From the NCBI RefSeq assembly GCF_008933115.1, contig NZ_WBVO01000003.1, positions 186,001 to 250,000 on the forward strand: a stretch of 64,000 nt of DNA, written 5' to 3'. The DNA is from Phaeocystidibacter luteus. GTDB taxonomy: Bacteria > Bacteroidota > Bacteroidia > Flavobacteriales > Schleiferiaceae. Each line of letters begins with the position of its first letter. Positions within the stretch are counted from its first letter, which is position 1. This document shows, in pieces, positions 8,589-18,000 of this stretch. A model generated the notes under the pieces. That model was not told the DNA's origin. It made no database searches and was given only the letters and a program-made list of their open reading frames with translations. The position numbers and the translations under genes are program-made.

Positions 8589-10541
8589 TTAGTGCGTTAC
8601 GTTCAAGCGGAGTGTAGATACGTTTTCGTTCTGTTGAACTTTCACCATGTACACGCCAGCTGGAAGGTCAGCAACATTCAATTGAATGCTCTGAGCACCT
8701 GCAGTGATGTCCTTACTGATTGTGCTAACAGCACGACCGTTGATGTCAAGTACAGTTACGTTAACCATGCCAGCCTCAGCAGCTTCGAAAGAAAGCTCAG
8801 CTGAACGGTCAGCAGGGTTAGGGAACAATACTGCATCAGCTACAGTGTTCTCTTCAACACCAATCTTGTTGGCAGCAATGTTCACATCGTCGATGAAGAG
8901 GTTGTTTCCGTAGTCAGAAGTACCCACGAACTTCACGATCAACTCTGTTGAGTTCTGAAGGCTAGCAGGGATGTAAGCAGTAGATGCTTTCCAATCTGTA
9001 GGATCGTTAGCGAAGAATGGGCTTGTGCTTGTTGGCGTTGGAGTTGTGATAAGGTCAGATCCAGACTTCATCCATACAGAAGTCCAAGTCACACCACAGT
9101 CACCAGAAATCAAGATTTCAAGCTTGTCGTTCTCACCGCTGTAAGACTGGTGAGCCCAGTTAAAGTGAATCTTAGCGTTCGCTTCTCCAGAGATATCAAC
9201 CTTAGGGAAGATAAGTTCACCTACTTCACCATTCTGAAGGTAGAAGAATCCAAAGAGCATTGACTTGTTAGAAGCGGCGAAACCACCATACTGACCAGTT
9301 CCGTTGATGAAAGCAGCATCAATTACAGTGTTGTATGTAGTGTTACCGTTCAAGATCATGTTGTTCGGTACGCTACCAGACTGAGCGTTCTCGAAGTTTC
9401 CAGTGAATGGTGAAGGATTCACGATTGGTGAAATCACGTTCACAGAGAAAGGATCGATGTTGTTGTTCAAGCTGTTCACGTCACGTGATCCGTTTGGATT
9501 AGCAACACGAGCTTCGATAGTGTTTGTAGCGAAAGGAAGGTTCGCTTGTGGGAATGTAACTGTCGCAGTTTGGTTCTGGCTAAGGCTACCAGTCCAAGCT
9601 TGAGTTACCCATGCACCACCGTTAATGCGGTACTGAACGTCAGCAGTAGTTGCAGTTGCAGCACTGATGTTTTCAATCTCAAACTCAGGAGTGATTGTAC
9701 CAGCACAAAGGTCGCTGCTAGAACCAGTCGCGTTAGAGATAGTCATGTCAGGAATGTTAGTTGGAGCAGGAACAGCAGGGCTGAATGACGCCTGGTGTAC
9801 GCTCTTGTCTCCGTCTTCCTGAATGTACGCTACTACAGCTACTTCGTTGTAGTTGTAGATGTGCATTGGCAACTCTTCAGCATATGTGAAGGTAGTCGCA
9901 GCACCGTTAGCAGGCCAAGAATCAGCAATAGACATACCAGCAGGGCTTGGGTACATCTTGCGGTTCACATGGTAGAACTCAGTCTCACCATTAGTACCTG
10001 GAGCTGTAGCAAACTGCATATCTTCTTCAATAACAGAAACATGTAGTTTCAATGAACCTGCACTCTGAGAGTTAACAGTGAATCCGTCAACGTTCTGAAT
10101 AGTTACAGTGATGAAGATTGAGTCAAGGTCAGCAGACAAAGTGTGCGAAGTAGTCATGCTAAACGATGAAGTAACAGCGGCTCTTGAAGTCAAGTCGCTC
10201 TGTGTGAAACTTCCAGGGTTGTTACTTCCTGCTCCTGGAGCCAATTGACCTCCGTCCATGCGGCCGTTTGGTGCGCTGGTTACGGAGTAATAAGACCTAC
10301 GATCATCAGAATCTGTAGTCCATCCTAGGTAAATAGGACCAGCAGAAGGAATCGGCACTTGGTGCTTCAACATTACTGCTGTATTCGGGTTTGCTGAGAC
10401 AATTGCATCGAACCCAGGATTGTATTGGGCGCAAGGAGGGCAATTCTCTCCGGTAAATTCTTCAATCAAGACGACGCGGTTCGCCTGACCGAAACTCGCT
10501 AGCGACAAAAGCGCCAACGAAACTGTGTAAAGCTTCTTCAT
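8589..10541 (-). CDS. Omp28-like secreted protein with T9SS type A sorting domain
   Basis: A 650-aa protein. A signal peptide (residues 1-19) precedes VLIEEFTGENCPPCAQYNP, an Omp28/thioredoxin-like start with a CPPC at about 34-37; TSAPNGRMDGG may be the cis-Pro region. The middle (about 270-360) looks like a CARDB/Ig-type domain, and about 390-560 like a MAM-type beta-sandwich with FIDDV. The C-terminal 75 residues (LFPNPADRS ... LPAGVYMVKV) are a T9SS type A sorting domain. The protein is therefore predicted to be exported through SprA and anchored at, or released from, the surface. The ATG at 10541 is chosen over a codon four residues earlier. It shares its thiol motif with the two thioredoxin-fold genes downstream. 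Confidence 0.88.
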   Translation of the reverse strand: MKKLYTVSLALLSLASFGQANRVVLIEEFTGENCPPCAQYNPGFDAIVSANPNTAVMLKHQVPIPSAGPIYLGWTTDSDDRRSYYSVTSAPNGRMDGGQLAPGAGSNNPGSFTQSDLTSRAAVTSSFSMTTSHTLSADLDSIFITVTIQNVDGFTVNSQSAGSLKLHVSVIEEDMQFATAPGTNGETEFYHVNRKMYPSPAGMSIADSWPANGAATTFTYAEELPMHIYNYNEVAVVAYIQEDGDKSVHQASFSPAVPAPTNIPDMTISNATGSSSDLCAGTITPEFEIENISAATATTADVQYRINGGAWVTQAWTGSLSQNQTATVTFPQANLPFATNTIEARVANPNGSRDVNSLNNNIDPFSVNVISPIVNPSPFTGNFENAQSGSVPNNMILNGNTTYNTVIDAAFINGTGQYGGFAASNKSMLFGFFYLQNGEVGELIFPKVDISGEANAKIHFNWAHQSYSGENDKLEILISGDCGVTWTSVWMKSGSDLITTPTPTSTSPFFANDPTDWKASTAYIPASLQNSTELIVKFVGTSDYGNNLFIDDVNIAANKIGVEENTVADAVLFPNPADRSAELSFEAAEAGMVNVTVLDINGRAVSTISKDITAGAQSIQLNVADLPAGVYMVKVQQNENVSTLRLNVTH

Positions 10542-10587
10542 GGAAACAAACAATTAAGGGTTATCGCGGCACAAATTAAGATTTGTT

Positions 10588-10595
10588 TAAATTTG
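10588..10595 (+). promoter_or_regulatory. -7 promoter element for the small T9SS cargo gene
   Basis: A perfect TAnnTTTG (TAAATTTG) lies 42 nt before the ATG at 10638. On the opposite strand TTAATTTG (10572-10579) could serve the divergent gene at 10541. No clear -33 TTG was found for either. Confidence 0.45.
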
Positions 10596-10637
10596 TAACC
10601 ACTCTTTTCAGAGTTTTTTACACTTGAAGTTACGAAA

Positions 10638-11342
10638 ATGAAGAAACTTTACACGCTGATTCTCGCCACCTTACTGGTTTTCGGAGGAAAATTAGGAGCT
10701 CAAACTTTAGAGCTTACACAATACGATGAAACCACAAATGCCAACTCTACTTATTTACACGAAGTAAAGGCGCACGTGACTGTTACCAATAACGGAGCTG
10801 AAGCAACTTACCACGTTGCTCGCATTGACAACGGTTATTCGAGTATCGCAGATAGCAACTATTTCTGCTGGGACCTATGCTACGGCGTTGGTACGGATAG
10901 CAGCAATTTTGGAGGCGTGACTATCCCTGCAGGTGGTCGCAACACAGACTTCTACATCGGTGTATATGTAAGAGGGAACAATGTTTCAGGAAATGATTCT
11001 TTGGTTTACCGCTTTTACAATACGGCAGACCCAAGCGATTACCTCGATGTAACGTTCCAGGTAAACGTTTCACCTACCATCTCAACAATCGAAGTTGAAG
11101 CGAAGGATGTGAATGTATATCCAAATCCAGCAAGTGACTTTATCAATATCAGCCTCCAGAACATGTCTGAAGGTACAGTTAGGTTAGTAAACCTTGCTGG
11201 CGTTACCGTGAAGTCACAGTCTTTCTCTGGATTGACAGACATGAGAATGGATGTGCGTGAATTGCCAGCAGGCGTGTACATGCTACAAACCATTTCCAGC
11301 GGAAATCTACAAGACACTCAGCGAATTGTAATCTCTAGATAA
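10638..11342 (+). CDS. Small secreted protein with T9SS type A sorting domain (FCWDLCY motif)
   Basis: A 234-aa protein. The signal peptide (MKKLYTLILATLLVFGG) resembles that of the divergent cargo gene (MKKLYTVSL). A domain of about 120 residues carries YFCWDLCYGVG, two cysteines flanking aromatic residues, then an Ig-like VTIPAGGRNTDFYIGVYV section. The last 75 residues (VYPNPASDF ... LPAGVYMLQT) form a T9SS type A sorting domain. Small CTD proteins with an FCW..CY motif recur in Flavobacteriia as far as I know, without an assigned function. The gene ends at a strong terminator. Confidence 0.85.
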   Translation: MKKLYTLILATLLVFGGKLGAQTLELTQYDETTNANSTYLHEVKAHVTVTNNGAEATYHVARIDNGYSSIADSNYFCWDLCYGVGTDSSNFGGVTIPAGGRNTDFYIGVYVRGNNVSGNDSLVYRFYNTADPSDYLDVTFQVNVSPTISTIEVEAKDVNVYPNPASDFINISLQNMSEGTVRLVNLAGVTVKSQSFSGLTDMRMDVRELPAGVYMLQTISSGNLQDTQRIVISR

Positions 11343-11364
11343 GATTCTTCGCAACTCAATATAG

Positions 11365-11393
11365 AAGGGGCTCGATATTCGAGTCCCTTTTTT
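11365..11393 (+). terminator. Intrinsic terminator after small T9SS cargo gene
   Basis: AAGGGGCTCGA (11365-11375) pairs with TCGAGTCCCTT (11379-11389), with one G-U pair and a 3-nt loop, followed by a T run to 11393. Confidence 0.85.
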
Positions 11394-11439
11394 ATTTCCC
11401 GCCATTTTAAATTTCTTTTAACACGGTGTACGATTTTCA

Positions 11440-11447
11440 TACTTTTG
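11440..11447 (+). promoter_or_regulatory. -7 promoter element for ruvA-sprA
   Basis: A perfect TAnnTTTG (TACTTTTG), 61 nt before the ruvA ATG. No good -33 TTG was seen. It is the only promoter-like element between the preceding terminator and sprA, so ruvA and sprA are probably co-transcribed. Confidence 0.6.
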
Positions 11448-11508
11448 GCGTTTTCCAGCCGCGCCGATGTCGAAGTCGCTGCCTTAGAAAGATTTAAAGA
11501 CAACCTGA

Positions 11509-12087
11509 ATGTACCATCATCTCAGAGGACGCCTCGTTGAGAAGAATCCAACCTTTGTGGTCGTAGAATGCCATGGAGTGGGGTATTACGTGAATATTTC
11601 GCTGAGCACCTATGCTCAAATTGGCGATGATGAAAACGTAATGATCTACACTCATCTCGCAGTTCGAGAAGACGCACACGTGTTGTACGGATTCGCTCAC
11701 GAAAGTGAAAGGGAAATCTTTAGACTACTCATCAGTGTTTCGGGGGTCGGTGCGAATACCGCCAGGATGATCCTCAGCTCTCTTTTACCTGACGAAGTGG
11801 AAATGGCAATCAGGTCAGAAAATATTGCACTGTTAAAAGGCGTTAAAGGCATCGGAGCAAAGACGGCCCAACGCATCGTTGTTGATCTCAAAGATAAGGT
11901 CGGCCTTTCGTCTGAATCAGGTTCGATTTCGACGTCAGTCTCGTCATCTAGAGAAGAAGCAATTGTCGCATTGGAGGTGCTCGGATTTTCGCGTAAAGCC
12001 ATCGAGAAGGTGGTAAGCGCGCATCTTGCACAGGAGCCAGAGGCTTCCGTAGAACTGATTATTAAAAACGCCCTTCAGAAACTATAG
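11509..12087 (+). CDS. ruvA: Holliday junction branch migration protein RuvA
   Basis: A 192-aa protein with the RuvA three-domain layout. The N-terminal OB fold has LRGRLVEKNPTFVVV and ends in VREDAHVLYGF. The tandem helix-hairpin-helix region has LISVSGVGANTARMIL and LKGVKGIGAKTAQRIV. A C-terminal helical domain binds RuvB. RuvA tetramers hold the four-way junction for RuvB (gene at 2928). Its stop is 2 nt before the sprA TTG. The ruvA-sprA adjacency is conserved in Flavobacteriia. Confidence 0.96.
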   Translation: MYHHLRGRLVEKNPTFVVVECHGVGYYVNISLSTYAQIGDDENVMIYTHLAVREDAHVLYGFAHESEREIFRLLISVSGVGANTARMILSSLLPDEVEMAIRSENIALLKGVKGIGAKTAQRIVVDLKDKVGLSSESGSISTSVSSSREEAIVALEVLGFSRKAIEKVVSAHLAQEPEASVELIIKNALQKL

Positions 12088-12089
12088 GC

Positions 12090-15000
12090 TTGAGACTATC
12101 TGTCGCAAAACCTTTATTGCCTATCCTCATAGCGCTTCCTTTGCTCTGGTCCTTCAGTACCTCGAGCGAGTTCGTGTCTGGATATGAAGCCCCCTCTGCC
12201 ATCGCGTTAGTCGATACGGGCGACCCCGACTCCCTCATCTATCCTATTCCAGACGGAGAGTCCGGCGGCGTATACCTCAACGATCCATCAAATGTCCGCG
12301 AAGAGGTTACTTTCGATCCCGCAACAGGTTTCTACACCATTCAGAAGTACATCGGGAACGTACCATATGGCGATCCCATCATTCTTACCTCACAACAGTA
12401 TTATGATCGCGTTTTCACTGAAATCGATCAGGAGTACTTCCCGGAAAGAGTCGAACAGACCTCTAGAGCTACTTCCAGCGGGGGTAGCGGTGACGACAGA
12501 GAAAGTGACGGCCTCATCCCAGATATCCAAATCAACAGCGAAACCTTCGCCGATATCTTTGGAGGGAATACCATCGAAATCCGTCCACAAGGTACCGCCG
12601 AAATTAGATTCGGAGGTCGCTATCAGAAAATCGAAAACCCCATCATCCCTGTCCGTAACCAGCGCACTTTCGCGTTCGACTTCGACCAACGGATTCAGAT
12701 GAACATCACCGGAAAGATTGGAGAACGACTCCGATTGAGTACGAACTACGATACCGAGGCAACATTCGCCTTTGAGAACAAGATGAAATTGGAATTCCAG
12801 GGACAGGAAGACGATATCATCAAGAACCTCGAAATGGGTAACGTATCACTTCCTGTGAACTCTTCCCTTATCACTGGTGCACAGAGTCTCTTTGGGGTGA
12901 AGGGTAAGTTCCAATTCGGAAAGACCACAATCACCTCCGTATTCTCAGAACAACGCTCTCAATCACAGTCCCTAAGCATTCAAGGGGGCGCAACTCAGCA
13001 AGAGTTTGAAATCTGGGGCGATCAATACGAAGCAAACCGCCACTACTTCCTCAGCCAATATTTCCGCAACCACTACGAAGAGTGGTTGTCGACCATGCCG
13101 GTGATTAACTCACCCATTCAAATTACCAAAGTTGAGGTTTGGGTTACAAATAGAAGATCGGTAACGCAGGATGTGCGTAACATCGTGGCTTTCATGGACC
13201 TTGGTGAAAATCAGAATGCGGCCTATCGAGACGGCAACCGTCCACTTGGAGGCCCGGATATCTTCCCTGGTTCATCTACTTCAGAGTTCCCTAATAATGG
13301 GGCCAACCAACTTGATCCGGCAGAATTGACGGCCCAATACCCAGGAGTTCGCGATATCGGCGATGTAAATGCCGTCCTGAATTCAGCTGGATTCATCGAG
13401 TCGACCGAATATGTTGAGCTTACCAACGCGAGAAAACTTCAACCTTCGCAGTATAAGCTCGACCCTCAACTAGGTACGATTTCCCTTAATGAGGCACTGA
13501 ATCAAGATGAAGTTCTTGCCGTTGCATTCCAGTACACCGCATTTGGACAAACCTATCAAGTAGGTGAATTCTCCACCGATGGTGTCAATCCGCCAAGCAC
13601 ACTTGTCGTAAAGATGTTGAAGAGTACCATTTTGGATGTGAAGATTCCAATTTGGGACTTGATGATGAAGAACGTTTATTCACTAGGAGCATTCCAAGTG
13701 AGTCGCGAAGATTTCCGTCTTCAGGTTCTTTACATGAATGACGAAACAGGAACGCCAATTCCATTCCTTCCTAATTCAAACCTCGAAGACACGCTACTAC
13801 TCAACGTGATGAAGCTCGACCAGTTGAACTTCAACAACGACCCTGTTCCCGATGGTATGTTTGACTTCGTTGACGGAATCACCATCAATCCTCAAAATGG
13901 TCGACTATACTTCCCAGTACTCGAGCCATTCGGTCAGAATCTTTCAGACAACCTCGATACAGAAGAAGCGAGAGATCAATACGTCTACCAAGAACTCTAC
14001 GATTCAACCCGATTTAGAGCACAAGATCAAACCGCAAAGAACAAGTTCCTCCTCAAAGGTCAATACAAATCCTCCTCAGGTTCCGTCATTCAACTTAATG
14101 CCTTCAATATTCCGCAAGGGTCGGTAACTGTTTCCGCCGGTGGCGCCAAACTAACAGAAGGACAAGATTATACGGTCGATTATAACCTTGGACAAGTTCG
14201 TATCATCAACGAGAGTATCTTAAACTCGGGTGTTCCAATTAACGTGAGCTTTGAGAACAACAGCCTGTTCAACTTCCAAACAAAGACCTTCGCTGGAGCA
14301 ACCTTCGACCACCGTGTCAGCGACAATTTTAATGTCGGCGGGGCAATTCTCCACCTTCGCGAGCGACCGCTAACTCAGAAAGTAAACATTGGCGATGAAC
14401 CTATTGCCAACACTATTTACGGTCTGAATACACAGTACAGCCAAAATGTGCCGGTGCTAACACGCATCGTGGATGCAATTCCTTTTATCGATACCAAAGA
14501 ACCTTCAAGCATTCAGTTCCAGGGTGAATTCGCACACATGATTCCAGGATCTCCAAGCGGAATTAAGATTGGTGATGATGGGGCTACGACGTATATCGAC
14601 GACTTTGAAAGTAGCCAGACGAATATTGATATCCGAGGAGCGACAAGCTGGCTCTTAGCGAGTACTCCGGCCAATCAACCCGCTCTATTCCCCGAAGGTG
14701 ATTTGAGTCAGGATCTAGCGTACAACTACAACCGTGCGAAACTTGCTTGGTACATTATTGATCCAGTTTTTTATGCAGATAATGCGCAAACTCCAGACAA
14801 TATCCGCGCAGACAAGGACATCATTTCCGATCACAGACAACGTCCTGTAGATATACAGGAGGTTTTCCCGAATACGAGTCTCCAACAAGGAACTACTGTG
14901 CGTAACATCGCCATGTTCGACTTGGCGTTCTATCCGAACGAACGTGGCCCGTATAACTTCGAAGTAGAGCCAACGAACTATTCAGCCGGTATAAATGCGG

Positions 15001-18000
15001 ATGGTGAGCTCCGAGATCCAGAATCGAGATGGGGTGGCATCATGCGACCGCTTCAGGTAAATAACTTCGAGGAACAGAACATCGAGTTTATTCAGTTCTG
15101 GATCATGGACCCATACCTTGAAGCAGATGATGCCAACAACCCTGGCGGTGATTTGTACTTCAACCTTGGATCCGTTTCTGAGGATATCTTAAAGGATGGC
15201 CGACAAAGCTTCGAGAATGGATTGGCCGCTGATGGCTCAATTGGGTCACTCGATTCAACGGTTTGGGGTTATACATCGCAAAACCAGCCTATCGTTGATG
15301 CCTTCGACAACGATCCAGATGCGCGTCCGAATCAGGATATTGGTCTCGATGGATTGACCACCGAACAAGAACGCGGATGGTCGTATCAAGGTAGTCAGAC
15401 CTACCTCCAGAGAATTGAGGCGGCTTTCGGAACCGCATCGAACGCATATGCTTCGGCGAACAATGACCCATCTGCCGATGACTTTACCTACTATCGAGGT
15501 CAGGCGCTAGACGATGCCAATGCAGATGTCCTCGAACGCTACAAAAATTTCAACGGTACGGAAGGTAACTCAAGTACAGATCAAGTGGGCGGCTTCCCTG
15601 CGTTCGCGACAAACCTTCCGGATAAGGAAGATGTAAACCGCGACTTGACCTTGAGCAAAACGGAAACTTACTTCCAGTATCGAGTATCACTCAGGAGAGA
15701 AGACCTCCAAACGGTAGGGGAGAATTACATCACCGACATCTACGAAACGAACGCTCCTACGCCAAACGGACAAAGTCGTCCAACCCGCTGGATTCAGTTT
15801 AAGATTCCAATCTTTGAACCCGATCAGCGCATTGGTCAAATCAACGACTTCCGATCTATCCGATTCATCCGTATGATCATGAGGGGCTTTGCCCAGAAAA
15901 CCGTTGTGCGTTTTGCACGTCTTGATCTAGTGAGAGGTGAGTGGAGAAGATACCAATTCGACTTGGCGAACCTCAATGAACAAGTTCCAATTGACGGCTC
16001 CACGAATACTATCTTCAATGTTAACGCAGTAAACCTCGAAGAGAACGGAGATAGAGATCCAATCAACTACGTGCTTCCTCCAGGTATTGAGCGACAGATT
16101 CTATTTGGCAACACTTCAACGGTACAGCAAAACGAGCAGTCGCTTTCTATGTACGTATGCAACCTAGAGGACGGTGATGCCAGAGCGGTTTTCCGCAACC
16201 TCCAGCTGGACATGCGTATGTATGGTAGACTAAAGATGTTTGCCCACGCGGAAGCGGGTTCTGCAAGCGAGATATTGAAGGATGGAGACATCAACCTCTT
16301 CGTTCGTTTGGGATCTGACTACAACAGCAACTACTACGAATTTGAACTTCCACTTACAGTTACCCAGTGGGGCGATAACAATCCGAACAACGTTTGGCCA
16401 ACGGCGAACAATATCGACTTAGACTTCGACGATCTGACCGATGTGAAATTGGAGAGAGATCGTGCGATGCAGGGTGATCCAAACATGAACCGCCAGACGC
16501 TCTACACCGTTTCGCGAGGAGGAGGACAAATCGGCGTACTCGGTAGTCCGAACCTAGGGAATGTTCGAACGGTGATGATCGGTATTCGAAATCCGAAGCG
16601 CGTGTTGAATGGCCCTGATGACGGTCAAGCTAAGTGTGCTGAGGTTTGGGTGAACGAGCTTCGAATGACCGAATTTGACAACCGCGGTGGATGGGCAGCC
16701 AATGCTCGAATGACTGCGAAGTTGGCCGACTTTGCCAACGTTAGCGTTACGGGTAACTATAGTTCGGTCGGATTCGGAAGTCTGGATCAAGGGCCTCAAG
16801 AACGGAATCAGTTTGAGGCGCTCAGCTACAACCTTCAAACAAACGTAGAACTAGGGAAGTTCTTCAACGACGACTATGGAATTCGAGTTCCGGTGTTCTT
16901 CAACTTGAGTGAAGAGTGGAAGAATCCGATGTTCAACCCACTTGATCCGGATATCGAGTTCCCTGTGGCGGTGGAAAACTTAGAGACGCAAGCCCAAAGA
17001 GACAGTTTGAAGCAAGCCTCGCAGGACTACACAATTCGACGTGATGTGAACTTCACAAACGTTCGCAAAGAACGAAGTGGAGCAAGCGGTCGGGCACCTC
17101 AGATTTATGATATCGAAAACTTCTCGGTCAGCTATAGCTTCTCCGAAGTGTACCGCAGAAACATCAATACGAGATTAGATAGGAGGGTTGACCACAGAGG
17201 AACCTTGAACTATACTTATCAAACAAACGCGACTAAGCTGAAGCCATTTGAGAGTATGATCTCGAGCGAGTATCTCGCATTGATTCGGGACTTTAACTTC
17301 CAACTCTATCCACAGCGATTCAGCTTCAGAGGTGACGTGGTGCGCTCCTATCAGCAGCTACAAATGCGTAATGTGGACAACCCTGATCCGAAGTTCGCCC
17401 TTCCAGTGAACTGGAACAAGAACTTCACGATGGATAGAAATTACAACCTCGCTTGGGACTTTACGGAGAGGTTGAAGATGGACTACAATGCGGTACAACG
17501 CGTACGATTCGATGAGCTTGCCGGTCCAATTAATAATCCGAATGCGCAAGAGTTCCTAAATAACAACCTTCGCGACTTCGGACGACCTACACAGTTCCAC
17601 CAGCAGATTAACTTGACGTGGCAACTACCGATTGACAAGATTCCATACCTCCAATTCATCAATGCTAGTGTTCGATACTCGGGTGATTACGATTGGAACG
17701 CCATTTCACTGAGAGCTCAACAGGATACGGCCTTGAACTATGGGAACACCATACAGAACAGTTCAAATTGGCAGGGGAACTTAAACTTGAACATGACCAC
17801 ACTTTATAACAAGTTTGGTTTTATCAATCGCCTTTCTCAACCTTCACAACAGATGCGCAGGAACGGACCTGTTCGTCGTCAGCTTCCGGGAAGCAATCAG
17901 CAGCAGAGTACGTTAGAAGAAGATGAAGACGATGGCAAGGAAGGCTTCGGCATGAAGGCAGCTCGATTTGGAGTTGGGCTCCTTACCATGGTGAAAAACG

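Noticed and set aside
10601-10619. Small hairpin ACTCT-TTTC-AGAGT followed by six T in the leader of the small T9SS cargo gene
   Set aside because: Only five mostly A-T pairs; too weak to call a terminator or attenuator.
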